Assembly (NCBI GenBank): GCA_900548905.1
Contig: URMK01000008.1
Span: forward strand, 1 to 64,000
Origin: an uncultured Lachnospiraceae bacterium
Lineage (GTDB): Bacteria > Bacillota > Clostridia > Lachnospirales > Lachnospiraceae
Length of the DNA: 64,000 bases
Reading direction: 5' to 3'
This document shows, piece by piece, positions 18,274-28,356 of this stretch (position 1 is the stretch's first letter; each line of letters starts with the position of its first letter). The notes under the pieces were generated by a model. That model ran no database searches and had not been told where the DNA came from. It saw nothing but the letters and a program-made list of their open reading frames with translations. Position numbers and translations under genes: made by a program.

Positions 18274-19098
18274 TTATATCCGGTTCCTGTGCCGGTCGGC
18301 TATGTAGTTTATGAGGAATAAAACGAGTACAGGGATTACATTGATCACCAGGGAAAGCCAGGTTGCAAACGGAGAATCCGTTATATAATTATAGACGGTC
18401 GGAAGAATCCCCATCACCAGATAACAACACACGGGTAACATAAAATGTTTTGCGTCAGAGGCTGTGGACAGATACCATTTACTGACTGCGAATATAACTA
18501 AGACAGCAGCGAACATCACACCAAATGCGCCGACATCTGTCACTGCTGCATTTATGTCCGTGCCGAGAACCAGGGTGAGTATCATACCGGAAAAAGAGAA
18601 CATGACACCCCCGGACAATGCGGAAATGAGCGGAATTTTATATTTATGCAGGAACGGACATCTGCACTTTGACGGATTCGCAACAATATATGAGAAAAGC
18701 AGGGTTTGGATCAGAATCTCAGGAGCCCCCTTAATATGAAGAACAAGAGGCAGCTGTGTATAAATCAATCCCTCAATGGAACAGGGCGCCGGCCCCGGGG
18801 TATTAATAATACCAATGACAGCGATGATTCCCCACAGCTTCAGCCAGCCGTACGTTGTCTCTATAACGCTTTTCTTCAGCAGCAGCAAAATAAAACCAAA
18901 CAGAAGTCCCCGGATAATCTGGAACACAGGGCCTGCCAGACTGGAAGCGCTGTCAACGGGCCGCATAAAATATTTGGTGTTCCCATACTGATACAGCTCG
19001 TCATAATGGAATAATGTCATAAAAATAACTCCGCACAGGATATAAGTTATGACATGAGTGACCGTTACCCGCAAAACAAATCTTGTATTTTCTTTCAT
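18274..19098 (-). CDS. Polytopic membrane protein, unknown function
   Basis: 274 residues with about seven or eight hydrophobic helices and a short basic C-terminus (ADRHRNRI). Not assigned to a family. It has a good GGGAGG site before the ATG at 19098 and coding-like sequence throughout. The loop SKCRCPFLHKYK contains two Cys. It lies between the GH3 gene (convergent) and aroC (same strand, 112 bp away), with no evident partner. Confidence 0.7.
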   Translation of the reverse strand: MKENTRFVLRVTVTHVITYILCGVIFMTLFHYDELYQYGNTKYFMRPVDSASSLAGPVFQIIRGLLFGFILLLLKKSVIETTYGWLKLWGIIAVIGIINTPGPAPCSIEGLIYTQLPLVLHIKGAPEILIQTLLFSYIVANPSKCRCPFLHKYKIPLISALSGGVMFSFSGMILTLVLGTDINAAVTDVGAFGVMFAAVLVIFAVSKWYLSTASDAKHFMLPVCCYLVMGILPTVYNYITDSPFATWLSLVINVIPVLVLFLINYIADRHRNRI

Positions 19099-19210
19099 AC
19101 GAACCTCCCGCAGTTTTTTCTTGTATTACGAGTATATTACATGACGCTGCGTCACATACAAGTCGTTTCTGCGGAAAAAAGAATATAAATTTGAATCATC
19201 GGCTCCCTTT

Positions 19211-20320
19211 TTATTCCTGCCGGCTTCCATAAAACCGGCGGAGGCTGTCCATACGGGAGGGAATCCCGGCAAAAAGCAAATCTACAAGAGTAAGGGCGAT
19301 CATAGATTCCACCACCACCACGGCTCTTGGAACAATAACCGGATCATGGCGCCCCTTAATTTGTACCACGATATTTTCTCCTGCCTTATTGACCGTCTCC
19401 TGCGGAGAAAAAACAGAAGGCGTCGGTTTGATATGAGCCCGTACAATAATAGGAGAACCGTCACTCATACCTCCAAGGATTCCCCCTGCATGATTCGTCT
19501 TTTTACCGATTGTACCATTTTCTATATGGAAAGCATCGTTGTTTTCCGTCCCTGTGGAACCTGCGGCAGCACAGCCGTCACCGATCTCCACCGCCTTTAC
19601 CGCCCCTATGGACATGACCGCCTTGGCAAGACAGGCATCCAGCTTATCAAAAACCGGTTCGCCAACCCCTGCCGGCATTCCGTCCACCCGGCATTCCACC
19701 ACACCCCCTGCGGAATTATGATTTGCCATACATTCTTCCAGATAAGCTTCCGCCTTTGCAGAGCTTTCCTCATCCGGCATACAGGTAGGAGTCATACGGA
19801 CTGCCTCGGCCCGGAATTTGTCCATAGCAGCAGATACCGGCCCGATGCTCTTCGTATAAGCGCACAGGCGGATACCCAGTTCCTTCAATATAAGAGAAGC
19901 AACGGCCCCTCCCGCCACACGCCCCGCCGTTTCACGCCCGGAGGAACGTCCGCCTCCCCGGTAATCCCGGAAGCCGTATTTGGCGTCAAACGTAAAATCC
20001 GCGTGCCCCGGCCGATAATAAGATGCGATTTCGCTGTAATCACCGGAACGCTGGGACGTATTTGGAATCATCAGGCAGATAGGGGTCCCTGTCGTCTTAC
20101 CCTCAAAGACACCGGAAAGGATGCTTACCTCATCCCCCTCCTTCCGGGGAGTGGAATACCGGCTTCCTCCCGGCTTGCGCCGGTCGAGATATTCCTGGAT
20201 ATCCCCTTCGCACAAAGACAGCCCCGCCGGACACCCATCAATAACAACACCGAGCGCCTTTCCGTGGGACTCCCCCCATGTAGTAATCTTAAAATACGTA
20301 CCAAAAGTATTTCCTGCCAT
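19211..20320 (-). CDS. aroC: Chorismate synthase
   Basis: Last step of the shikimate pathway: converts 5-enolpyruvylshikimate-3-phosphate to chorismate with reduced FMN. 369 residues with the opening GTYFKITTWGESHG, the conserved FDAKYGFRDYRGGGRSSGRET region and KTNHAGGILGGMSDG. The start at 20320 is chosen over one five codons upstream because GGAGG is eight bases before it and the family begins there. Other shikimate genes are not nearby. Confidence 0.97.
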   Translation of the reverse strand: MAGNTFGTYFKITTWGESHGKALGVVIDGCPAGLSLCEGDIQEYLDRRKPGGSRYSTPRKEGDEVSILSGVFEGKTTGTPICLMIPNTSQRSGDYSEIASYYRPGHADFTFDAKYGFRDYRGGGRSSGRETAGRVAGGAVASLILKELGIRLCAYTKSIGPVSAAMDKFRAEAVRMTPTCMPDEESSAKAEAYLEECMANHNSAGGVVECRVDGMPAGVGEPVFDKLDACLAKAVMSIGAVKAVEIGDGCAAAGSTGTENNDAFHIENGTIGKKTNHAGGILGGMSDGSPIIVRAHIKPTPSVFSPQETVNKAGENIVVQIKGRHDPVIVPRAVVVVESMIALTLVDLLFAGIPSRMDSLRRFYGSRQE

Positions 20321-20391
20321 AAAAGTATCCTCCAACAGCCATAGCTGCCTATAAATTCCTGATATACGCGTTCCTGTAAAACATTGCCTAA

Positions 20392-20420
20392 ATTATAGCG
20401 TATTATTTACAGCCAGACAA
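20392..20420 (-). promoter_or_regulatory. aroC promoter
   Basis: On the minus strand TTGTCT (20415-20420) and a perfect TATAAT (20392-20397) are 17 bp apart, about 70 bp upstream of aroC. Confidence 0.7.
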
Positions 20421-20437
20421 GTGTACACTTAAAAATC

Positions 20438-20466
20438 TTGAACCATAACATCCGATATGGTATCAT
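20438..20466 (+). promoter_or_regulatory. Promoter of the acyltransferase gene
   Basis: TTGAAC (20438-20443) and TATCAT (20461-20466) are 17 bp apart, about 55 bp upstream of the start, divergent from the aroC promoter. Confidence 0.65.
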
Positions 20467-20520
20467 AAAAAACAATGTACCTGCACCCCCATGCAGGATA
20501 TGACACAGAAAGGATAAGCG

Positions 20521-21675
20521 ATGGAAAAACAGAAAAACACAGGAAAAGAAAGATTGCCCAATGTGGAGCTATTGCGCATTTGCTCCATGCTGATGATAGT
20601 AGCAATGCACGTAATCAACCACGGAAACGTGCTGGATACCTTGCAAAAAGGAAGCGTTTCCTATTTCCTCATATGGATCCTGTTCGGCATATCCTTTGTC
20701 TCCATCAGCAGCTATATCCTCATCAGCGGTTATTTCCTGTGTGAAACCTCTTTTTCCTTTAAACGTCTTTTTCGTCTGGAAGGGCAGGTATGGTTTTATT
20801 CGGCAGCCCTCTGCATAGCGGCAGTGCTGATACTGCGTCAGCCCATGGATATGTCGTCCCTGATAGCCGCTGTTTTTCCGGTGTTATCCTGCGAATATTG
20901 GTTTGTCACCATGTATGCCGGCATGCTTTGTCTGTCGCCTTTTTTGAATAAGCTGCTGCTGGGGCTGTCCCGGAAACAGTTCCGTCTGCTGCTGGGCTTT
21001 TTGTTTGTCCTGTTTTCCCTGTGGCCCAATGTGTTTTTCTTTTCCCCGGCCCTGAATTTCGGCGGAGGAAGCGGTGTGGTGTGGTTTGTGACCGTTTATC
21101 TTTTCGGTGCATACCTGAAACGGTTTTATGTTCCTGACGGGAGGACAGGCAGACATTTCCTGCATTTTTTCGCGGCGGCCCTCCTGATACCGGCAAGCCG
21201 GTTTGCAATCGAACTGCTGCTGGTTACCCCTTTGGGAAAAATAGGCTTTCTTCAGGATCTCATGTGGGGCTTCAGCCTGTTTTATCAATACAACTCCGTC
21301 CTTGTGTTTGCGGCCGCCCTTTTGCTTTTTGTGGCGTTTTTGAATATGGAAATAAAACCCGGACGGCTCCAGCGGCTGATTCTGGCCGCCGCCCCATTAA
21401 GCTTCGGTGTATATCTGATTCATGACAACCCCAACTGGAGAGGCGCTCTGTGGGAGTGGATCAATCCCTCAAGGATGGCAGGAAAATGGTATCTGGTGCC
21501 GGGAGTGCTGGTGCTTGCGGCAGGGATTTTCCTGCTATGTGCCCTTCTGGAAATGCTGCGCAAAACGGCGGCTTCGCTGCCGGGACGGCTGAGGAAAAAT
21601 AAAGAAGGCATCGGGTGGCTGGAACGGCAGGTTCGGAAATTGGATGAAAAGCTGCTCCGTGATAACGGGATGTAG
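20521..21675 (+). CDS. Acyltransferase-3 family membrane protein
   Basis: Integral membrane acyltransferase of the OafA/YiaH-type, 384 residues, about ten helices. The N-terminal LPNVELLRICSMLMIVAMHVINH contains the family Arg and His expected in catalysis. Such enzymes O-acetylate or succinylate cell-surface glycans; here the acceptor is unknown. The C-terminus is basic and cytoplasmic. It is monocistronic, with AGAAAGGA before the ATG, and precedes tgt by 99 bp. Confidence 0.85.
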   Translation: MEKQKNTGKERLPNVELLRICSMLMIVAMHVINHGNVLDTLQKGSVSYFLIWILFGISFVSISSYILISGYFLCETSFSFKRLFRLEGQVWFYSAALCIAAVLILRQPMDMSSLIAAVFPVLSCEYWFVTMYAGMLCLSPFLNKLLLGLSRKQFRLLLGFLFVLFSLWPNVFFFSPALNFGGGSGVVWFVTVYLFGAYLKRFYVPDGRTGRHFLHFFAAALLIPASRFAIELLLVTPLGKIGFLQDLMWGFSLFYQYNSVLVFAAALLLFVAFLNMEIKPGRLQRLILAAAPLSFGVYLIHDNPNWRGALWEWINPSRMAGKWYLVPGVLVLAAGIFLLCALLEMLRKTAASLPGRLRKNKEGIGWLERQVRKLDEKLLRDNGM

Positions 21676-21774
21676 CTGAGAAAACAACGGATGCCTCCTT
21701 CACGGGGCGTCCTTATGTTCACAACGGCCTTTTGCTTTGCATACCGGCCGCAGATTTATAAAAGGAGAATATCA

Positions 21775-22908
21775 ATGTATCGTTTGCTAAAACAGGAAGG
21801 AAGAGCCAAAAGAGGGGAACTGGTAACCGTTCACGGGACGGTGCAGACCCCTGTATTTATGAATGTGGGAACCGTCGCCGCTATCAAGGGAGCGGTTTCT
21901 ACCGGGGATTTGGAACAAATCAAGACCCAGGTACAGCTGTCCAATACCTATCATCTTCATGTCAGACCGGGGGATAAGATAGTAAAGCAGCTGGGAGGAC
22001 TTCATAAATTTATGTCCTGGGATAAGCCCATCCTGACGGATTCCGGCGGATTCCAGGTGTTTTCCCTGTCCACCCTCCGCAAGATCAAGGAAGAAGGCGT
22101 TTATTTCAATTCCCATATAGATGGAAGAAAGATATTCATGGGGCCGGAAGAAAGCATGCAGATCCAGTCCAATCTGGCATCCACTATCGCCATGGCCTTT
22201 GATGAATGCGCACCTGCCAAAGCGGAGAGGGGTTACGTGGAAAATTCGGTGGCCCGCACTACCCGGTGGCTGGAACGCTGTAAAACGGAAATGAGCCGTC
22301 TGAACGGGCTCGAAGATACGATCAATAAGAAGCAGCTGCTGTTCGGGATCAACCAGGGGGCCATATATGCAGATATACGGATTGAGCATGCCAAAAGAAT
22401 CCGGGAAATGGATTTGGACGGCTACGCCGTAGGCGGGCTGGCCGTTGGGGAAACCCATGAAGAAATGTACCATATCCTGGATGAAACCGTGCCCTGTCTG
22501 CCCGCAGATAAGCCTACCTATCTGATGGGAGTGGGAACACCCGCCAATATCCTGGAAGGTGTGGAACGGGGGATTGACTTCTTCGATTGTGTATACCCTT
22601 CCCGAAACGGCCGCCATGGGCATTTATACACCAATCAGGGCAAGATTAACCTTTTCAATGCCAAATTTGAACTGGACGACAGGCCGATAGAGGAAGGGTG
22701 CGGGTGCCCTGCCTGCAGCAGGTATTCCAGAGCTTATATCCGCCATCTGCTGAAGGCCAAGGAAATGCTGGGAATGCGTCTCTGTGTTCTCCATAATCTG
22801 TATTTTTACAATACCATGATGGAAGAAATACGGGATTCCCTTGACAGGGGAGAGTTTTCCTCTTACAAAAAAGCGAAGCTGGAAGGTATGAGCCGGCCGG
22901 CAGAGTGA
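21775..22908 (+). CDS. tgt: Queuine tRNA-ribosyltransferase
   Basis: Exchanges guanine-34 for preQ1 in tRNAs with GUN anticodons. 377 residues with TDSGGFQVFSL (catalytic Asp for base binding), GGLAVGE, the nucleophile region DFFDCVYPSRNGRHG, and the zinc site CGCPACSRYSRAYIRHL with a later His. The frame is open upstream to 21691, but the ATG at 21775 follows AAAGGAGAA and matches the family start. It is followed by yajC, a common arrangement in Clostridia. Confidence 0.97.
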   Translation: MYRLLKQEGRAKRGELVTVHGTVQTPVFMNVGTVAAIKGAVSTGDLEQIKTQVQLSNTYHLHVRPGDKIVKQLGGLHKFMSWDKPILTDSGGFQVFSLSTLRKIKEEGVYFNSHIDGRKIFMGPEESMQIQSNLASTIAMAFDECAPAKAERGYVENSVARTTRWLERCKTEMSRLNGLEDTINKKQLLFGINQGAIYADIRIEHAKRIREMDLDGYAVGGLAVGETHEEMYHILDETVPCLPADKPTYLMGVGTPANILEGVERGIDFFDCVYPSRNGRHGHLYTNQGKINLFNAKFELDDRPIEEGCGCPACSRYSRAYIRHLLKAKEMLGMRLCVLHNLYFYNTMMEEIRDSLDRGEFSSYKKAKLEGMSRPAE

Positions 22909-23102
22909 TTCTAAAGTAATAGTTCAGACGGCCCCTTGTGTCCTGTGGCCGTAATATTCTAAAATTTTTTTAAACTGGATAAAAGGGCTTGCCCCTTGTC
23001 CATTTTTTGTGTATGATGTTTTTTAGAAATGTATGCGGTAATGTAGTATACAGTTAAATTTACAGGGCGTATCCAGCCTGACGTAGGAGGAATTAAGAAG
23101 AA

Positions 23103-23423
23103 ATGGGAATTTTAGCGAGTGAAGCTGCAACAGCAGGAACAGGAAGCATGATTGGCGTTATCTTGATGTACGTTGTTATTTTTGGTGTATTCTTTTATTT
23201 TGTAATGTACCGCCCTCAGAAGAAAGAACAGAAAAAGATGAATACCATGCTTTCTTCCCTTGAAATCGGGGACAGTATACTGACCAGCAGCGGGTTCTAC
23301 GGAGTCGTTATCGATATAACAGATGATACCGTTATTGTGGAATTCGGAAACAACAAGAATTGTCGTATCCCTATGCAGAAATCATCGATTTCGCAGGTTG
23401 AGAAGGCAAATGCGGACGAATAG
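23103..23423 (+). CDS. yajC: Preprotein translocase accessory subunit YajC
   Basis: Small single-pass membrane subunit associated with SecDF/YidC. 106 residues: a membrane helix (about 17-37) followed by the hallmark YRPQKKEQKK and a small beta domain with LEIGDSILTSSGFYGVV. TAGGAGG precedes the ATG. The 194 bp after tgt contains a short ACGGCC/GGCCGT stem before a T-run, a possible weak terminator. Confidence 0.95.
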   Translation: MGILASEAATAGTGSMIGVILMYVVIFGVFFYFVMYRPQKKEQKKMNTMLSSLEIGDSILTSSGFYGVVIDITDDTVIVEFGNNKNCRIPMQKSSISQVEKANADE

Positions 23424-23513
23424 CCGTATATTCTTCTGTTGAGAAGGATCAGCGGGTTTTTGCAGCAGATGCCGGAGGCGGGTTTGTTTTGTATGGCGGC
23501 TCTCTGGAATTAG

Positions 23514-23553
23514 GCGGAAATGTTTGTCCCGGGACAAGCTTTTCCGCTTTTTT
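23514..23553 (+). terminator. Terminator after yajC
   Basis: GCGGAA/TTCCGC outer stem with an inner TTGTCCC/GGGACAA palindrome, followed by six T. The remaining sequence to leuB (23554-23794) holds three TATAG units (23579-23593) and a promoter, but no gene or T-box motif. Confidence 0.85.
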
Positions 23554-23695
23554 GCATTCCGTACGGATCAGGATAGGGTATAGTATAGTATAGGATATAC
23601 ATTGTAGCTATGAAAGAAAGCATTTCTATTCCTGCAGGTTATTACAGCTATATCGAAAGGGTATGGCTGTTTTTTAATGCCCCCGGTTCTTTTTG

Positions 23696-23724
23696 TTGAA
23701 ATTCTGCATATTTTGGTCTATGAT
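23696..23724 (+). promoter_or_regulatory. Promoter of the leuB-ilvD-ilvB cluster
   Basis: TTGAAA (23696-23701) and TATGAT (23719-23724), each one base off consensus, with the ideal 17-bp spacer, about 70 bp before leuB. The short leader shows no attenuator. Confidence 0.75.
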
Positions 23725-23794
23725 TATAAGAAGACTGAAAGCGCAGGCGTAAGAACGTGCTGAACGCTCCAGGAAGAAGGGATGGAGGAACGTT

Positions 23795-24892
23795 ATGGAA
23801 TTACATATCGGATGTATACCGGGCGATGGAATCGGGCCGGAAATTGTGAAGGAAGCGAAAAAGGTACTGGACAAGGTGGCGGTAACGTTCGGCCACACGA
23901 TACAATATACGGAAATTCTTCTGGGGGGAGCCTCTATTGACGTACATGGTGTGCCTCTGACCCGGGATGCGGTTGATGCGGCGAAAAAAAGTGATGCAGT
24001 GCTGATGGGTTCCATCGGCGGGGATGCCAATACCTCTCCCTGGTATAAGCTGCCCCCCCAGAAGCGCCCGGAGGCGGGGCTTCTGGCCATCAGGAAAGAA
24101 CTCGGGCTGTTTGCCAATCTGCGTCCGGCCGTTTTATATGAGGAACTGGCAGAGGCCTGTCCTCTGAAAGAAGAAATCAGCAGGGCCGGATTTGATATGA
24201 TGATTATGAGAGAGCTGACCGGGGGCCTGTATTTCGGGGAAAGAAGAACTACGGTGGAAAACGGCGTGCGTACGGCGGTGGATACCCTTACCTATAATGA
24301 AAAGGAAATTCGCCGAATTGCCGTGAAAGCTTTTGATATAGCTATGAAGCGCAGAAAGAAGGTTACCAGCGTCGATAAGGCGAATGTTCTGGATTCTTCC
24401 AGACTGTGGCGGGATGTGGTCAATGAAGTGGCAAAGGATTATCCGCAGGTGGCGCTTTCCCATATGCTGGTGGATAACTGTGCCATGCAGCTGGTTAAGG
24501 ATCCGGCTCAGTTTGATGTGATACTGACGGAAAACATGTTCGGTGATATTCTTTCCGATGAAGCGAGTATGGTAACGGGTTCCATCGGGATGCTGGCAAG
24601 CGCCAGCCTGAACGATACCAGTTTCGGCCTGTATGAACCGAGCCATGGAAGCGCACCGGATATTGCCGGAAAAGACATTGCCAATCCCATTGCCACTATC
24701 CTGAGCGCGTCCATGATGCTGCGGTATAGCTTTAATCTGACGAGTGAAGCGGATGCGGTGGACAATGCGGTGAAGCAGGTGCTTAAAAGCGGATTCCGCA
24801 CGTCGGATATCATGTCCGAGGATTGTAGAAAGGCAGGCTGCAGGCAGGTGACCTGTTCGGAAATGGGTACACTGCTTGCAGACAGAATATAA
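23795..24892 (+). CDS. leuB: 3-isopropylmalate dehydrogenase
   Basis: Third step of leucine synthesis: NAD-dependent oxidation and decarboxylation of 3-isopropylmalate. 365 residues with IGCIPGDGIGPEI at the start, RPEAGLLAIRKELGLFANLRP, MRELTGGLYFGERR, and the NAD loop EPSHGSAPDIAGKDIANP. GGAGGAA lies before the ATG. leuA, leuC and leuD are not in the window. It is followed after 28 bp by ilvD. Confidence 0.97.
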   Translation: MELHIGCIPGDGIGPEIVKEAKKVLDKVAVTFGHTIQYTEILLGGASIDVHGVPLTRDAVDAAKKSDAVLMGSIGGDANTSPWYKLPPQKRPEAGLLAIRKELGLFANLRPAVLYEELAEACPLKEEISRAGFDMMIMRELTGGLYFGERRTTVENGVRTAVDTLTYNEKEIRRIAVKAFDIAMKRRKKVTSVDKANVLDSSRLWRDVVNEVAKDYPQVALSHMLVDNCAMQLVKDPAQFDVILTENMFGDILSDEASMVTGSIGMLASASLNDTSFGLYEPSHGSAPDIAGKDIANPIATILSASMMLRYSFNLTSEADAVDNAVKQVLKSGFRTSDIMSEDCRKAGCRQVTCSEMGTLLADRI

Positions 24893-24920
24893 GGAGTTCC
24901 TGAAAGGAGAAGATAACCAT

Positions 24921-26585
24921 ATGAGAAGTGATTCAGTCAAAACGGGAGTGCAGCAGGCACCTCACAGAAGTTTGTTCAACGCTCTGGGCATTACGGAGGA
25001 GGAGAGACAGCGTCCTCTTATCGGAATTGTCAGTTCTTATAATGAAATTGTTCCCGGCCATATGAATCTGGATAAGATTGTGGAAGCCGTTAAAATGGGG
25101 GTGGCCATGGCGGGAGGGACTCCTGTTGTGTTCCCGGCTATCGCCGTATGCGACGGTATTTCCATGGGACATATCGGTATGAAATATTCCCTGGTTACCA
25201 GGGATCTGATTTGTGACAGTACGGAATGTATGGCTATGGCCCACGGTTTTGACGGACTGGTTATGATTCCCAACTGTGATAAAAATGTTCCCGGCCTTCT
25301 GATGGCGGCGGCCCGAATCAATATCCCCACCATCTTTGTTTCCGGCGGCCCGATGCTGGCAGGACACGTATGCGGCCATAAAACCAGCCTTTCCTCCATG
25401 TTTGAAGCGGTTGGAAGCGTGGCGGCAGGCACCATGTCCATGGAGGAACTTCAGGAATTTGAAGAGAAAGCCTGTCCTACCTGCGGTTCCTGCTCCGGTA
25501 TGTATACCGCAAACTCCATGAACTGTCTGACAGAAGCCCTTGGTATGGGACTTAAGGGGAATGGTACCATTCCTGCGGTATACTCCGAGAGAATCCGTCT
25601 GGCAAAGCACGCCGGCATGCAGATTATGCAGCTGGTGGAAAAGGATATCAGGCCCAAGGATATCATGACGGAAAAGGCGTTTATGAATGCTTTGACCATG
25701 GATATGGCTCTTGGCTGCTCCACCAATTCCATGCTTCATCTTCCTGCTATCGCACATGAGGCGGGAGTAGAGCTTAATATGGAAATTGCCAATGAACTTT
25801 CATCCAGGACGCCGAACCTGTGCCATCTGGCTCCGGCAGGCCCTACCTATATGGAGGATCTGAATGAGGCGGGCGGCGTTTACGCGGTCATGAATGAAGT
25901 AAATAAAAAGAACCTGTTATATACGGATTTAATCACTGTGACAGGAAAAACCGTAGCGGAAAACATTGCGGGCTGTGTGAATAATAACCCGGAGGTTATC
26001 CGCCCGATAGAGAATCCTTATTCCCAGACCGGAGGCATAGCCGTACTGAAGGGAAATCTGGCTCCGGAAACTGCTGTGGTAAAGCGTTCGGCTGTTGCGC
26101 CTGAAATGATGGTCCATGAAGGGCCTGCCAGAGTATTTGACTGTGAAGAGGATGCCATTGCCGCTATCAAGGATGGAAAGATCGTCCCCGGAGATGTGGT
26201 GGTAATCCGCTATGAAGGCCCCAAGGGAGGCCCGGGTATGCGGGAGATGCTTAATCCTACCTCGGCGATAGCCGGAATGGGAATGGGATCCACAGTGGCC
26301 CTTATTACCGACGGACGTTTCAGCGGTGCTTCCCGCGGGGCCTCCATAGGCCATGTTTGTCCGGAAGCCGCTGTGGGCGGACCTATTGCATTGGTTGAGG
26401 AAGGGGATATCATCAGTATTAATATTCCCGAAAACCGTCTGGATGTGAAGGTTTCCCGGGAGGAAATGGATAAAAGGCGTGCGAAATGGCAGCCCAGGCA
26501 GCCTCAGATAACCACCGGGTATCTGGCAAGATACCAGAAGATGGTTACAAGTGCCAACCGGGGAGCTATCCTGGAAATCAAATAA
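24921..26585 (+). CDS. ilvD: Dihydroxy-acid dehydratase
   Basis: Dehydrates dihydroxy-isovalerate/-methylvalerate in valine, leucine and isoleucine synthesis, using an Fe-S cluster. 554 residues. Cluster ligands are seen in PNCDKNVPG and ACPTCGSCSGMYTANSMNC; the C-terminal GRFSGASRGASIGHVCPEA is also diagnostic. The ATG at 24921 has AAAGGAGAA upstream; an ATG 45 bases earlier falls inside leuB and lacks homology. It is the second gene of the cluster. Confidence 0.98.
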   Translation: MRSDSVKTGVQQAPHRSLFNALGITEEERQRPLIGIVSSYNEIVPGHMNLDKIVEAVKMGVAMAGGTPVVFPAIAVCDGISMGHIGMKYSLVTRDLICDSTECMAMAHGFDGLVMIPNCDKNVPGLLMAAARINIPTIFVSGGPMLAGHVCGHKTSLSSMFEAVGSVAAGTMSMEELQEFEEKACPTCGSCSGMYTANSMNCLTEALGMGLKGNGTIPAVYSERIRLAKHAGMQIMQLVEKDIRPKDIMTEKAFMNALTMDMALGCSTNSMLHLPAIAHEAGVELNMEIANELSSRTPNLCHLAPAGPTYMEDLNEAGGVYAVMNEVNKKNLLYTDLITVTGKTVAENIAGCVNNNPEVIRPIENPYSQTGGIAVLKGNLAPETAVVKRSAVAPEMMVHEGPARVFDCEEDAIAAIKDGKIVPGDVVVIRYEGPKGGPGMREMLNPTSAIAGMGMGSTVALITDGRFSGASRGASIGHVCPEAAVGGPIALVEEGDIISINIPENRLDVKVSREEMDKRRAKWQPRQPQITTGYLARYQKMVTSANRGAILEIK

Positions 26586-26627
26586 ATAAGAAGTACAGGC
26601 CGCAAAAGCGGCGGAACGGAGGAATGC

Positions 26628-28316
26628 ATGCAGCTGACTGGAGCGGAAATCATTGTTGAATGTCTGAAAGAACAGGGTGTGGATACGGTATTCGGTTATC
26701 CCGGAGGAACGATTCTTAATGTCTACGATGCCCTGTATAAACATCAGAAAGAAATCTTTCATGTGCTGACCTCTCATGAACAGGGAGCGGCCCATGCTGC
26801 GGACGGCTATGCGAGAGCTACGGGAAAGGTGGGCGTATGTCTGGCAACCAGCGGCCCCGGCGCCACCAATCTGGTTACAGGAATTGCCACTGCTTATATG
26901 GATTCCATTCCCATGGTGGCGATTACCGCCAACGTAACGCTTCCCATGCTTGGGAAGGATTCCTTCCAGGAGGTGGATATTGCAGGTGTTACCATGCCGA
27001 TTACCAAACACGGCTATATCGTAAAGGATATCAGTATTCTGGCAGATACCCTGCGCAAGGCGTTCCGTATTGCGGCATCCGGCCGGCCCGGCCCGGTGTT
27101 GGTGGACGTTACGAAGGATGTCACCGCCGCTTTGTATGAATATACACCCGAAAAGCCGGAAAAACCGGAATGGGTAAATAAATATACTGAAGATGACGTG
27201 GAGAAGGCGCTGAAGCTGCTCACCAGGGCGAAAAAGCCTTATATTCTTGTGGGCGGAGGAGCCGTTTTATCCGGGGCCGCCGATCAGGTCAGGGAATTTG
27301 CCGCTAAGATGGATGCGCCGGTCTGTGATACCCTGATGGGAAAAGGGGCTTTTGACGGGCATAATCCGCTGTATACGGGAATGATAGGCATGCATGGAAC
27401 CAAGACGTCCAATCTGGGCGTCAGCGAATGTGATCTCCTTGTCGCTCTGGGAGCCCGTTTTTCCGACCGTGTGGTAGGAAATGTCAATAAGTTTGCCTCC
27501 CATGCCAGGATCCTGCATATCGATATCGATGCGGCGGAAATTAACAAAAATGTGCATGCGGATGCATCGCTTGTAGGGGATCTCAAAGGTATCCTGGATA
27601 CGGTAAACAGCCGCCTTCCCCAGCTTTCCCATGAAGAATGGACTTCCCATATAAAGGGATATATGGATACATATCCGTTAAAATATGATAAAAGTGCACT
27701 CAGCTGCCCTTATGTAATGGAAGAACTGGATCGGATTACGGGCGGAGAGGCGGTAATCACTACGGATGTGGGGCAGCATCAGATGTGGGCGTCACAGTAC
27801 TACCGCTATTCAAAACCTCGTACCTTTATTTCATCAGGCGGTCTTGGTACCATGGGGTATGGACTGGGTGCCTGTATTGGAGCCAAGATGGGAAGACCGG
27901 ATAAAATCTGTGTGAATATAGCGGGCGACGGCTGTTTCCGAATGAATATGAACGAACTTGCCACGGCCAGCAGATACAATATCCCTGTTATCCAGGTGGT
28001 GATCAACAACCATGTACTGGGGATGGTGCGGCAATGGCAGACCCTATTCTATGACCACAGATATTCCCAGACCGTCCTTGCGGATAAGGTTGATTTCTGT
28101 AAGGTTGCGGAGGGCCTGGGCTGTATGGCAATCCGGGTGACGCAGAAAGAGGAAGTGGCTCCCGCCATGGAAAAGGCAATCGCCGCAGGCGGGCCGGTGC
28201 TTATTGAGTGCGTAATACCGGAGGATGACAAGGTGTTTCCTATGGTTTCCCCCGGTGAAGCTATCAGCAGGGTTTTTGACGGAGATGATCTGGCTTCCGG
28301 AAATGCGATACAGTAG
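26628..28316 (+). CDS. ilvB: Acetolactate synthase large subunit
   Basis: TPP enzyme condensing pyruvate with pyruvate or 2-oxobutyrate, first step of branched-chain synthesis. 562 residues: PYR domain with VFGYPGGTILNVYD and the catalytic Glu of SHEQGAAHAADGYAR (about 51), central domain, and the TPP/Mg motif GDGCFRMNMNELATASRYN with NN (about 425-452). Length and the biosynthetic pattern MVRQWQ favour the anabolic enzyme over catabolic AlsS. No small subunit (ilvN) is adjacent, and ilvC is absent here. Confidence 0.96.
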   Translation: MQLTGAEIIVECLKEQGVDTVFGYPGGTILNVYDALYKHQKEIFHVLTSHEQGAAHAADGYARATGKVGVCLATSGPGATNLVTGIATAYMDSIPMVAITANVTLPMLGKDSFQEVDIAGVTMPITKHGYIVKDISILADTLRKAFRIAASGRPGPVLVDVTKDVTAALYEYTPEKPEKPEWVNKYTEDDVEKALKLLTRAKKPYILVGGGAVLSGAADQVREFAAKMDAPVCDTLMGKGAFDGHNPLYTGMIGMHGTKTSNLGVSECDLLVALGARFSDRVVGNVNKFASHARILHIDIDAAEINKNVHADASLVGDLKGILDTVNSRLPQLSHEEWTSHIKGYMDTYPLKYDKSALSCPYVMEELDRITGGEAVITTDVGQHQMWASQYYRYSKPRTFISSGGLGTMGYGLGACIGAKMGRPDKICVNIAGDGCFRMNMNELATASRYNIPVIQVVINNHVLGMVRQWQTLFYDHRYSQTVLADKVDFCKVAEGLGCMAIRVTQKEEVAPAMEKAIAAGGPVLIECVIPEDDKVFPMVSPGEAISRVFDGDDLASGNAIQ

Positions 28317-28356
28317 CACCGGAAGGAAACCGGAGCCATTATGGAAGAAACAGCCG

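Noticed and set aside
23579..23593. TATAG triplet repeat as a phase-variable promoter
   Set aside because: Only three units and not placed between recognisable -35 and -10 boxes; a better promoter lies downstream.
23554..23794. T-box leader controlling leuB
   Set aside because: No T-box consensus or specifier stem is visible and the promoter lies only about 70 bp before the gene.
25929..27011. Long minus-strand open frame across ilvD and ilvB
   Set aside because: It lies antisense to two clear biosynthetic genes with correct motifs, and its product has no recognisable features.
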